From Rhodocollybia butyracea (taxonomy: Eukaryota > Basidiomycota > Agaricomycetes > Agaricales > Omphalotaceae): a stretch of 64,000 nucleotides of DNA. The position numbers and the translations under genes were made by a program. The notes below the pieces were generated by a model. That model was not told the origin of the DNA, did not search any database, and saw only the letters and a program-made list of their open reading frames with translations. The stretch lies in the NCBI GenBank assembly GCA_015501585.1, contig JADNRY010000092.1:124001-188000 (forward strand), in the 5' to 3' direction. The first letter of the stretch is position 1, and every line of letters starts with the position of its first letter. This document shows, in pieces, positions 11,976 through 23,472 of the stretch.

Positions 11976-12616
11976 CCGAAGAACTTTATCCAGCTCCCGA
12001 ACAAAGGTACGATACTAAGGCTGGCGACAGGGACCTTGGTTGCAAAACCCCAAATACTGCGGGCGTCCAATTTAGCAGAATTTAGCCCTCCGCCAATCTG
12101 GATGGTTGAATGGTGTGTCCCGTGAGGTGGGTTGCATAAGTGAGTCGCACAAACCTGACTGTCCGCTGTACCTTTAAGTGTTGGAAAGCCAATCACCCAA
12201 GCAGGAGTAGAAAGGAAAGTTGAGTAAAGTTAAAAATCAAGCAGGAATTTTGCTTCATCTGTGGCAGCTAGATGATAAACTGGATGACGACAGCGCGAGT
12301 TCACTTTCACGAGCTGATCACCATGTAGGGAGGAAGTGTACTGTGCTTTGGCTCTAACCTGGTAATTGAGGGCTTGTGATTGTTGAGCAAGAAGTTTATC
12401 GCGTAAGTCACAACCCCTCAGAGGGGTTTTTAGGCCTACTTTGGCTCTCCAATGGTCATGATGGTGAATCACCTCAATTTCGAAATCTTTATCCGTGCAA
12501 TACTAGCGCCTAGGGCCAAATACGACTGGCCGAGCTCTTAACATGCATTAGGAATTATAATCAAGAAAAATAGCATAAAGTGGGATACGGAGTGCAATGA
12601 AAACGTCCAGTTTGTT
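11976..12616. other. intergenic, no supported gene
   Basis: A minus-strand frame at 12230-12472 (80 residues, ending AKFLLDF) and another at 11891-12196 are open, but neither shows a known family or plausible gene structure. This is the 3' flank of nse4. Confidence 0.45.
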
Positions 12617-13961
12617 TAGCCGTACCATTTATTGCCTATCTTCGTCTTCGCAGATGCGCGTGTTGGGATTGCTGGCTCAGTGATATTGAAGATTTCTATG
12701 GCTCGCTAGAATTGCACGTTTGCTTCTGGATAATCACACAAGTAGCTGCTAACCTTACCTTCCAAGTGGCCATATCAAGTTCAAACACAATTTGTCGCTT
12801 TCGTAGCCCGGCAGCATAGTCTTTATCATCAGGTTGTGCGCAGGCAACTGTGGAACATTCCAGGGACGGACTCATGTGAAAAAGTAGAAGGAGCTTACAG
12901 ATTGACGGTGCCCCTTCTTCATCCGTATGAAGTGCAGCCTTGCCATCACGTATGAGGAAAGATAGATAGAACATGTTCTCCACCGACTGGGCAAAGCTTT
13001 GGGGGTTGATAACGAATTTGAAGAGGTTTATTGGGCCAACTTCAGACAATATTGTTTCCAGCTAACAAGATGCTGTTCCAGCAGCACTTGTTATAGAGGG
13101 ATCAGGGACTTACTGTTACAACGTTTTTCGTCGTTTCATTTACAGACCGTGATATATCTTCTTCTCGGATTTCTTGCGGTTTTCGTTCGTCAGCTTTGTT
13201 TTTCTCGAATTTAGCGCGCTTGACAGGGGCACGCTTCTTCTGTTCGATCGATAGAGGACCTAGCCTACGAGAAAGTTAAGATGGAAAACGGAACTCATCA
13301 AGAAGACAACTCGCATAAATCCAACGACAGGTACACGTCTGCTTTTAGCAAGCGCTCTTCGTCCGATTTGGTCCCATTCTAAGGGCGCGTCGAGTAGCGC
13401 GTCATCCGCATCAGAATCGTCGGGGTTTTGGTTGTCCAGTTTATGGCCTCCCATAAAAGTGACAAGTTTCGCGATATAGTCGTCAATATCGAACGCACCG
13501 GAGCCTGATTTTAGGCTTCGAGCCATTTGCGCATGAGAGGCAGTCAATTGGAGCAAGACCGATGAATCCAGAGTAGCTTCTGCAGTATTCTTGACTAGAA
13601 GGATGTAAAAATGGTACACGTATAGCGCAAAGATCTACTTGCCTTTATGGAAGGCCTTGTCAGTACGCTTCACGGCGTCTGACAGGTTGTCGATAGTGCA
13701 GTCCTTGAGGTTTTGACGGAAATCTAGGAAGGTTTACGCGAATGTTCGGGTAAGAAGTCAGCCTAAACATGATGTATAGCTATCTACCTTCCATATTCTT
13801 GTGAATTTCGCGATATTCCCGTCGCAAAGCGCGTTTTTCCTCTGGATCTTGATCAGGGTCATAGGGAAGATCTGACAAGAAAAGCAATTATTAGAGCGTA
13901 GATATGGGAAAGTGACATGTGTAAGCACACCATCCCCGTTTTGCATTTCAACGTCTGACAT
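12617..13961 (-). CDS. nse4: Nse4, kleisin subunit of the SMC5/6 complex
   Basis: Starts MSDVEMQNGDD at 13961 and ends GNKWYG with TAA at 12617-12619. Nse4 is the kleisin that bridges the Smc5 and Smc6 heads in the nuclear SMC5/6 complex, acting in recombination repair and restart of stalled forks. Family marks are the N-terminal DPDQDPEEKRALRREYREI, a helix with DNLSDAVKRTDKAFHKVKNT, the WDQIGRRALAKSRRVP segment leading into GFMLGPLSIEQKKRAPVK, and the C-terminal Nse4_C block with LFKFVINPQSFAQSVENMFY and FLIRDGKA. Length is about 330 residues, usual for the family. Two introns appear to use GC donors: 13595-13642 (gcaagt) and 13265-13314 (gcgagt). It is divergent from the SNF2 gene, with start codons 133 bp apart. 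Decayed fragments of it lie at 6831-7025 and 7205-7415. Confidence 0.9.
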
Positions 13962-14094
13962 TGTGGATGAAGCTGGTTCAGTGGTTGGTGGAGGCGAAAG
14001 ACAAAGAACTTGATAATAATAAAAAGACGGTAACGTAAGGCGCACGTGAACCCCGAAAGTACGCGACAGAAAGTCACAATTGCAACGGCTTACC
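13962..14094. promoter_or_regulatory. divergent promoter between nse4 and the SNF2-RING gene
   Basis: Only 133 bp separate the two start codons. Part of it (ccaccaaccactgaacc on the minus strand) was copied along with the nse4 5' fragment at about 7000-7020. No clear TATA box. Confidence 0.6.
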
Positions 14095-17000
14095 ATGGCT
14101 TCGCTACATAGACTAGAGGTAAAATTCGGTTTTTCATATCATCTTTTCGCCTTAACCCTGTCTTGTAGTATAGCAAAAGTTCCCGAGCTAAATGTTATGG
14201 CCCGCTGTGCAAGGTAAAGAAATTAAAGCTTATCGTTTTTGTCTGACAAGGAAATTGGTCTAGGGCGCGAATATGGCTCCTGGCTCTCTCAGATACGGAA
14301 AGATTACTCGTGATACTGTAACGAAGTCGGACTCAGTCGAATGGAGACATTGGTGAGAGTCTTCCAATCAATTTGGCCCACTTATGATCTCGTCCATTTT
14401 GCAGGGGATGTGTGACACCACAGATTTTGGTTGAACTGGCAGCGGTGATTGACGATACTCCTGGACTCAGACAACTAAAGTATGTAGAAAAGAACTGAGG
14501 AAGAAGTAGATTATTGACCCCTTTTTATTTCCAGACAAGGCGACCAAACGAAAATCAGAATGGCATGTGCTACTAGACGTGTTAATCCTGAAGACCTTCC
14601 TCCCAGCGCTCGTAGTATAACTGCCCCGGCTGCACCTGTCTCTACACCGTCTGCCGTTCCGAGGAAAAGGAAACAGCTTGCTTCGAGTGGGGCGGCATCT
14701 GGGTCAGTAGCCGGACCTTCGGCGGTTCCATCTGCTAGTCAAGCAGCTGTATCGTATGTCATGGAACCGGAAGAGGAAGAGCCGCTGGAGGAAGCCATCG
14801 ATGAATTGATAGTTTCGATGAGCACGCAAGTCGTTGGAATACAATACTATAATGGTATGATTTCATACTGCGCATATCTTGGCTCCTTCTCAATTTCTTC
14901 GCAGGGCTCGTTGGACCGGGAGAGGAAGTCACCTTGGTGGTAAGTAAATCAGTTTTGTGACCATAATGATCCACTCATCGATATTTTCTTACTCCCTGTA
15001 GAGGGAACCCACTAACGGATATGACAGGTAACTCCTTTTGTTATTCACAGTTTAATCTCAATAATGCTCGTAAAGAAATGCCATCCGCGTCGACAACATA
15101 GGAAATACCCAAGTGGGCCATATTCCTCGCAACGTTGCATCGAAACTTGCGCCTCTCATGGACAGTCGCGCAGTCACAGTCGAAGGCGTGATGATTAATG
15201 GAAATTGTACATCTATTCCCTCTTTTTTTCTTTCTGCTGTTGACTAACGATACATAGTATCGGGGGGGCGTCCATATAAACTCGACATGTTAGTCGCTGA
15301 TAATTTTGCCTTGTTCTGCTCGTAATTTTCGGACAGAACCCTTAAAATCTATGGACCAAATGACAAGATTGCAGCTCTTCAACCCCGACTGGTGTGGGCT
15401 ACTCCAGGTCAACGCGGATTCAATAACACTCCGGCTAGTAGTAGCAGTCGCACCGCAAGTCACGTCCCGCCTCCGCCCAGAGCTCCCGTCCTTCCAAGAC
15501 ATGCTTATCAATCGGCCAGAACCCCTGCTGAGCTAGAACGAATGAAGAAGCAACAGGAAAAACTTACTGAAGACCGCCGCAAAGCCGAAGAACTTAAAAA
15601 CATGATCAAGTCTCTTGAGAAAGTGAATGACGAGGGCCGTCGTTCTTCCCTTCTAGACACCTTGTGCCCCAACGAAGACATCTTGACCTTACCAGTGCAT
15701 CCCAATCCGCCTGGTATCGCTACTGGCCAACTCAAAGTCAATCTTTTGAAACATCAGGTTTATTCTCTCATATCGTGTCCAGTTCCCATCGGCTAATTTC
15801 GATTACTCAGCAACAAGCTCTCCAGTGGTGCATCGAACATGAATACCCTCAATTACCAAAGAAGGAAGACGACAAACCTGTTCAGTTTTGGAAGTTCAAG
15901 AAAGGAGATAGGAATACTTCATTTTACTACAATCGTATGTTGTCAAGATCATTCCCTGACCTTGATTAATTTTGTATACAGTCGCAACGAATACCCCGCA
16001 ACAGCAAGCTCCATCTCTTGGTCGAGGTGCTCTTTTCGCCGACGCTATGGTGCGCCGTTTTGCTAAATTGATCGCATATTATTGACCGACAAAAACGTCT
16101 CTAATCCTTATCCAAAAAGGGTCTTGTGAGTGATCAACTTGCACGCAACACCATATGTATCTCACCCCTTATTGACAGGGTAAAACCTTGACTATGATCG
16201 CTTTGATTATCGCTACTAAGGGTGACGTACCAACCGGTTTTTCTAATGCGACTCTTGTTGGTCAGTCCATTCAGGTTCTACTAAAATATACCTACTGATT
16301 GGACTCTCAGTCGTTCCACTCTCGGTCCTTTCTAATTGGGAAAAGCAAATCGAAGACCACTGTGTTGGAAATACTCTCACTTTTTACAGCTATTATGGAA
16401 CTGCTCGGGCGCAACTAGATGCCCAACAACTCGCAAACTACGACGTCGTCTTGACTACTTATCAAACTGTCACCGGTGAGCACGACAACTTTAATGGCCA
16501 GCCCGCTGCCAAGAAGAAAAAAACCGAAAAGCTGTTGTTTGATATCAAGTGGAAGGTAAGGCATCCTTAACTAGGTAAACGCGATCGAAATCCAGTGACA
16601 CATCCCTCTCCCAGCGCATCATTCTTGACGAAGGTATGGGCATGATTTCGATGGTAGGTTTTTAGATAATTCTACTATCAACAGCATCCTCACATACGGT
16701 GTAGAACGACCTTGATGACTAGAATCTACTTTCATCGAAGGACATACCATCCGTAACCCGAAGACAAAGATGACTCAATCAGTATGCGCCCTTGATGGTC
16801 ACAGGCGCTGGGCTCTCACTGGAACTCCAATCGTGAGTCTTGACCCAATTGAATTCTCACTTTATTCATCAGTTCCTGTTCGTAGATCAACTCCCCAAGC
16901 GTATGCTTCCCTCCTTTTATTTCTTCCTCAAGGATTGCTCTTGATCTTCCTTAGGACCTGGGTTCTTTGCTTCACTTCCTTCGAATTTGTGATCCACTCG

Positions 17001-19296
17001 ACAAAGAAGATTTCTTTAAAAGGCTTCTTTTACGACCTTTGAAAAACGGAGCTGAGGAAGGTGCAAAACTTCTACGTGTATGTGCACGTAGTTTCCCATC
17101 CCAGAGCTCAGCTGAACAATTACATCAGTCCCTTATGGCTCACGTTTGCTTGAGACGTACAAAGGAGGTAGGGATCCGTTTGTCATTAGACGCACCATAT
17201 ACTCAAACGGAATTTCAGATGCAAGATAGTAATGGAAATCCGTTGATACCACTCCCTCCAGTTGAGATGATCAAAATCCCAGTTACTCTGAGCGACGAAG
17301 CAAGGGTAAAAGTGCTCCTAATCTTCAAATAAATTTGAACTAAAGAATCTTTGAAGGCTTTGTATACCACAATCGAGCGCCTGTCATCTGAAAAACTACA
17401 ATCGTTGATGGATGCCGGCGCGATGGTAAGTCAGGCTGTTATTCCGAATGGGTTTATCCTTTTATCCTCTTATTCACCATCTACTCAGATGCAATCCAAC
17501 GCCCTCAGCATGCTGACTCGTATGCGCCAACTCGCGCTGCACCCCTCTTTGATTCCCCGCGATTACGCGGAGCAGTTGAAACAAATTGACAACGGCAAAG
17601 ATAACAACCACCTCACAGTCACTCCTGAAATCAAACAACGTTTGCAAACTAAATTAGCACAGGCCATTGAGGAATGCGAAGAATGCCCCATTTGTTTCAA
17701 CGTTCCGACAGAGCCCAAAATCACCACCTGTTTTCACGTGTTCTGTTTCCCTTGCATCAAGGAAATCATCTCTCGAGACCCAAAGTGTCCAATGGTGACA
17801 ATTTTTGTTCGCTATTCACAGGACTTTGGCTGATTCATATACTCCCTAGGATCGTCGCTTATTGAGCATCGACGATCTCCATGACCCACTTCCGCCAACT
17901 GACATGACGCAGCCAGCTTTCCATCCCCAACCCGACGAAATCGAAGAGAGCTTCCGTCAAGCTCCATCTGCAAAAATCGAGCAGCTGATTCAACTTCTCA
18001 AATTGACTCCTAACGGAGAGAAATCTCTTGTCTTTTCTCAATTCACTGTGTGTTTTAGTTTATGTTCATCTACTTGTATTAAAGCTTACTCCTTCGATCA
18101 GAGCTTCCTTGATAAAGTATGTCGTTCCCTCTCTCTCACCTCACATGTCTGACTTTTGTAGATCGCTGAGGCATTCGAAGAACAAGGGTGAGTGCTTCAT
18201 CTGGTTAACTTGCCCTCCTTAACTACTTACAGAATCCCCTACACCCGTTTCGACGGTCAAATGTCGGCCAAACGGAGACAAGAAGCAATTGCTACTTTCT
18301 CGGTCCCGCTGACAAGCACAGCAACACAATCTCAAAAGTCGGAAACTACTAGATCTCGCCGTGCTGCACGTAAATCTTATGAAATGGACACCGGGGAAAA
18401 TGACCAAAATGACGATGATGGACATTTTATCGCACCTTCGTCGGACCATTCAGACTTTGAGGAAACAGCAACAACGACGAAGAAGGACAAAGGCAAAGCA
18501 AAAGAAACCTATGGCGACGACGATTCAGACACGCCGTTCGAAAGTTCGCAAACCAATCCAGCGGTCATGCTTCTTTCTTTGAAAGCGGTAAGTCTTACTC
18601 CATGTTCGTCGCTCTAGTTTACGAGTGTGGATCATAGGGTGCCCTGGGATTAAACCTTACAGGTAGGCTTTTACTGCATCTTGCGATTTTAGTGTCTATC
18701 TCACCAATCTTGGTAAAAGTGGCGAATAATGTATACCTGTAAGATTTTTATCCAATAACATGCTCGGATGTTTAAAGTATCCAACTAATAAAACTTTTCT
18801 CAGTATGGACCCGTACGTATTATTTATTGACACCGGCTGCGTCAACTTACACCCTGCACAGTTGGTGGCAAGAAGGGATAGAGTCCCAGGCGATTGATAG
18901 GGTCAACAGAATTGGCCAGACCAAAGATGTTCATGTTTACCAGCTCATTGCCGAGGACACTGTTGAATCGAAGGTACGAAGATCAATTGGTACAATTTAT
19001 CTCTGTGTTGACCACGCCCTTAGGTTCTTGAAATCCAAGAACGAAAGAAAAAACTCATCAAAGAGGTGATGTTCACGATGTTGCTTTGTGTCAGAATTCA
19101 TCACTTATCGCATCCACAGGCATTTTCCGGTGTCAAGAGAACTGAAACTGAGCGTCAACATCGGGAGGCGAGGCTACAAGGTTAGTATCTTTCATTCAAT
19201 AATCAATCGTCCACTGCTGATTCTTCTTTAGAGCTCATTGAGCTCTTCGGGATTAGGCAACAGCAAGCCACAAGAGCCGCTTCACATCGCGCGTAA
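14095..19296 (+). CDS. HLTF/Rad5-like SNF2 ATPase with PARP-type zinc finger, HIRAN and RING
   Basis: More than twenty exons, about 1,200 residues. Domains in order: a PARP-type zinc finger (Cys17, Cys22, His52, Cys55, with GSLRYG between and WRHWGCVTPQ at its end); a low-complexity linker; a HIRAN domain from about 14800 (VGIQYYNGLVGPGEE, VGHIPRNVASKLAP); the SNF2 ATPase with Walker A in ADAMGLGKTLTMIALI (16031-16200), LDEGH (16620-16745) and ALTGTPI; a C3HC4 RING between the lobes (CPICFNVPTEPKITTCFHVF, about 17680-17790); and the helicase C lobe with YTRFDGQMS, ALGLNLT and DRVNRIGQT. HIRAN plus lobe-interrupting RING is the plan of HLTF/Rad5, which remodel forks and polyubiquitinate PCNA. 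Exon 16120-16125 is only 6 nt and supplies Gly-Leu of Walker A. An 80-residue acidic insert sits in helicase C (about 18300-18550). The start at 14095 is chosen because exons 1-3 complete the zinc finger. Confidence 0.88.
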
Positions 19297-20108
19297 TATA
19301 AAACAGATCGCGGTATTGCAACGTTAAACATCATCTTAATCATTTCCGCACGTACGCTTATAGTCCTTCTAGTTCTTCGTTACATATATGCTTCTACCTA
19401 ATCTTGATACAGCCATGTTTATACTGAAGTTCACAAAATATCGTTGATAGAAAACGAGGACAACTGAAGCACCAGAATGAAAATCCAACAGATCTATTCT
19501 TTGAAACTTGCCCAACTCATCTTCCCATACCCAAGACTAGACTTGCATCTACTCACCTTCCCATTGAACCACAAAACTAGGAAGATAAAAATTCTGGATC
19601 TAAATACTGACTGTCAATGGTGTTGGTAATGCGTATTGAAGATGAAGTTTGGGATCTGGAGCTGAACACAAGAGCATATCAACAACGAAAGCACGACACT
19701 TTGGAGATCCAGGTCAATGAGCACATTGATGGCGGTCATGGAAACTTCAACGGAGATCTTTTGACATCGGGTTGCAAAGAAACTAGTGGTTTTCCAGACA
19801 TTTATTCAGCAATAGTGTATCTCGTTCCCACAATCTGGTTCTTATCCCAACTACTCGATAGCACAAGAAAATGTTGATAACGGGGTACTGCAAGACTGAT
19901 GCTTTGGTCTGCCCACTTATTATCAAGCATGTTCAGTTTGTCCGAGCCGCAGCCTCTTAGCCTTGAAGAGTACGAAGGTGGAAGGCATCATTGGATTGGA
20001 TAACGAAGGATGCGAGCTGGAATCGAGGAAAGGTAGTAGATAGGATCTTCAAACAACTTATAAAATTGGTTCTAATGTACTAGAAATCTCGTTGGCATCA
20101 CGCTGTTT
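19297..20108. other. intergenic between convergent SNF2 and ARPC4 genes
   Basis: An 86-codon frame at 19617-19877 on the plus strand has no recognised family and is probably chance. Otherwise this is 3' untranslated and spacer DNA. Confidence 0.5.
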
Positions 20109-20875
20109 TCAAACTGCCAACAGATACGACTCGGCCACTATACGAGCGCGAGCATTTAGACTGAGTTTCATTTCACTGATCTCCCTGTCAACCTCTTCCA
20201 TAAATCTGAAAAACAAGTCAGCACTAATACGAAATCAAAACGCTAACGATGCTAACTGAATGATAAAGTCTACGATCTTGTGTTTTAACATCGTCTCGGA
20301 GTGTGTGTTGGTGATGAGGAAAGAAATATCGTATCCCTTTTGATGATGAGCAAAATGCGCACAACAGCGCGCAACTAGACTCACAGGCACTGGTTTCCGC
20401 CGCAGTACAATGAAGCTCTCTGCTCTCTGCATCATGAATCGAGTAAACTTGTGACATAGTATCCTCTCTATCTCGTCTGCCTGCTTGATTTTGATGCTGA
20501 GTCGAATGGAGTTGATCGAAGGTTCAATGAGAACGCGTTCGTTCTCGTTACGCGAGATTATCAATGGATTAAGCAAGACCTCCTTGGAGCCTCTGGAACG
20601 ATTATACCGTCAGATATAGCCTAACTTTCAAAGTCAAGAGTAGACTTGCGCTGCTTCCACTTCAGGTTTGTTGTGTCGTTCCACGACCTACAAGTAATCT
20701 AAGTAATTGGGATTCCTAAGAGATCAATAACGTACTTGAGAGGAAAAGTTCTCCAGTGTCAAGGCCGCTGTAAGAGTAGATCGGACAGCGCCAAGATATG
20801 GTCTGAGTACATTGGACTATCAAGGGCATCAGAAGTTTGTAGAAATTAGAGTATAATAAAAAGGATCTATACCAT
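20109..20875 (-). CDS. arpc4: ARP2/3 complex subunit 4 (ARPC4/Arc19)
   Basis: Encodes about 168 residues that closely resemble ARPC4: [37 protein letters not shown], the [18 protein letters not shown] block, [32 protein letters not shown] and the C-terminal [24 protein letters not shown]4 with ARPC2 forms the core of the actin-nucleating ARP2/3 complex at cortical patches. The first coding exon is just the ATG (20873-20875), followed directly by gtatag. The intron 20593-20649 starts gcaagt, a GC-AG intron; this choice gives EVEAAGSKEV and keeps frame. The stop is at 20109-20111. Confidence 0.95.
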
Positions 20876-20988
20876 GCTGGGAGTCGGTTTGTTAGTCGGT
20901 GGTCACTGACCAGCGCTTACAGTGCGTGCGAAAGTGTCTCAGCGCTTCCTTCTTTTTTCAACGCGTTTCCTTCTTTATCTTTTTCAAA
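20876..20988. promoter_or_regulatory. divergent promoter between ARPC4 and FKBP genes
   Basis: 113 bp between start codons. The FKBP side is pyrimidine-rich (ttcttttttcaacgcg, ttctttatcttttt), as is common just upstream of fungal transcription starts. Confidence 0.55.
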
Positions 20989-22449
20989 ATGTCCATTGCT
21001 CTTGCCACTTGGTAAGTGTTCGAGTTTTTGGTAATGGCTAAATTCCTGCTTAAACTACTGTAGGGGTATCGAACTGGAAGCAGGAAAGACTGTCGACTTT
21101 CTTCCTCCAAACGACATAAAAATCACCAATGTCGCATTAGGCGACCTCGCGGATGAGAAAGGACGGACTATCGTCAAAATAACGATCCCGGTCGTCTCCG
21201 TCGATAACGAGGACTCTGAATCCGAGGAAGACCATGAAGGCAAGTCACAGAGCTTTACCGTCTGTTCCTTGACGGCTGGCAAGGTCAGGATTTTCTTCTG
21301 TGATATAATTTTCTTCACGTTGACGCTTCGTGTAGACGGAGCACGCCAAGGTTGATATAATTCTCTCCGAAATGGAACCTTACAAATTCGAAGTTGTTGG
21401 CAAAAAGTCGGTCACCTTTTTTTCCTATCCCCGGATACTAACCGACGCGACATTTGTGTACGCAGCAATGTTTCTCTGCTGGGTTACTACGTCGGTGAGC
21501 TCCCCGTTGAAAAAAAAACGCGTTCAAGGCTTAATTCGTGCCATTCAGACCAGGGCGCCAACCAACCCCCGGGTGAGGACTCAGATCTGGATTCGGACGA
21601 AGATGAGCATGACCTTCGCTTTGTGAGCTCTGATGTAGAGGTGTCACTTGAGGACTTGGAAGACATGGACAGCGACGCCAGGTGTGTGGTCCAAAGTTAT
21701 TTGTCATTCTTGGCCGCTCTGAAGAGATATTCCACATAGTCGTTTTGAGGAGGTCGACGAAGAAGCCGAGAAGTCCTTGAAGCGACCTCGCGACTCTTTA
21801 ACCGTGAATGATGCCTCCAAGCCTCTTTCCAAGGCTGAAAAGAAGAAGAACAAGAAGCAGAAGCTCCAAGATGGCACAGCTGCACCTTCTGGAGAAGAAG
21901 CAGAGAAACCTGCAAAGGGTGAGACGAAAGATGGTGAAAAGGCTGATGAGAAAAAGGGAAAGGACAAGAAAGATAAGAAGACCCCCGTCGCCGTCAAAGA
22001 ACTTCCCTCGGGATTGAAACTTAAAGACACCACGGTCGGTACAGGTCCTATGGCTAAGAAGGGCCAGACGATCTCTATGCGATACATTGGCAAGCTCACG
22101 AATGGAAAGATCTTCGATAGTAACACAAAAGGGAAACCGGTGATTATTGTCCCTTCAGTTCTATACCAACTTGCACTCACCAAGTACATGTGTCCAGTTC
22201 ACTTTCCGTCTTGGGGCTGGAGAAGTGATACGGGGATGGGATGAGGGAATTGTAGGCATGCAAGTAGGTGGCGAGCGGGTTCTCACCGTGCCACCTCTTC
22301 TTGGATATGGGAAGAAAGGATCGCCCCCTCAGATCCCAGGCAACGCCACCCTAATTTTTGGTACGTATCAAGTCATTCTTTTGCCGTTCGATTTGACTAG
22401 CTGACTGACCATCACATCTCCAGAGGTTAAGTGCATCTCAATAAAGTAA
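20989..22449 (+). CDS. nuclear FKBP-type peptidyl-prolyl isomerase (Fpr3/Fpr4-like)
   Basis: Starts [16 protein letters not shown] with an N-terminal nucleoplasmin-like fold ([18 protein letters not shown]). Next come an acidic segment ([15 protein letters not shown]), a Lys-rich basic tract (about 21830-21990) and a C-terminal FKBP domain. Isomerase pocket residues are present in [29 protein letters not shown] and LLGYG, and the end FEVKCISIK is typical. Fpr3/Fpr4 act in the nucleolus and on chromatin as histone chaperones and proline isomerases. Six or so introns; the one at 22136-22199 interrupts the FKBP domain. The final exon begins after ccag at 22424, giving Glu at the junction. Could equally be called FKBP39/46-like; orthology to Fpr3 or Fpr4 cannot be separated here. 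Confidence 0.92.
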
Positions 22450-23472
22450 AAAATGCTTATTTATGAAAAGTATCACACTGCGTAAGATTACCTTACTTAC
22501 CATCTCTCTATATAATCTTGTCTTGTCGTATGAATGAATGAACCATTAGCTCCTGAGCTCATTTATTAGTGTGCTAAAACGTCGAAAGAAATGTCCAGAG
22601 GCATTGTTTGACGGCAATCCATGCTTATTGCTTGAGTCAATGGCAATTGAATTTTTGTTTCGCTCGCTGTACTTGAATCGGACTTGGAATTTTGATCGAT
22701 AAATTAGTACTGAGCACCCTCGATGGGTCGCTCGAAAGTAATAGTAATACGAATATTTGGTGAGGAACTGGCATGTTTCGACGCTACGGACTCGGAACTA
22801 TTATTTAAAAGACATCCCGCAAAGCTATAAAATAGGATAACACCAAACGAACTTTCCTCAGCACTAGGGAGCTTTCTGTCTTGAGAGCTCTCAGTGCTGA
22901 ACACACCACTTATATCCTCTTATTTCAAGTTTTTGTCTGTCGCCCTACATTCTCATTATTGTACAATCAACAGCCTTGGAGACTACTTAGACTCTGTGCT
23001 GCTACAGTACATAATGAGAATGGAAGGACCCAGACAATGACTGCGACTGAGGGGTGTTTATAGTTTGGCGGGCTCTCGCGCCCACCTCAATTATCACCGA
23101 TAGACTTCCCGAATAGATTAAGATGCAATTTTGCTAGTGTTTGAACGACTTGAGTAGCGCAAGACAAATCGAGAACAAAACGGCATGTTACGGCTTGTTC
23201 GTAGAAGCGCACTCTGTCCGTGAGGTTCTAATCGATGAACAGGAGAAGCGCATACGCACCAATGTCATGGCTCAGACAGCTGTTATCACTTCAGGCTAAG
23301 AATGTGGATGTGGGGCCTCACCAAACAAGCGTGCAGTCCCCAACTTTATAGCCTTATTCAGTAAACCACAATTCTTTTACACGACATGGGAACGAGCAAG
23401 GATTTCCAAGCACCGATGTGAACTGCGAAAAAGTATACATAGCTAAAAACCCTGTTTGCTACTACCAGCATG
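22450..23472. other. intergenic between convergent FKBP and SDR genes
   Basis: No gene supported. Only short frames in AT-rich DNA. Confidence 0.5.

Noticed and set aside
12230..12472. 80-codon minus-strand frame as a gene
   Set aside because: No start context, splice structure or recognisable family; it sits in decayed DNA.
19617..19877. 86-codon plus-strand frame as a gene
   Set aside because: Isolated, with no family resemblance, between two convergent genes.
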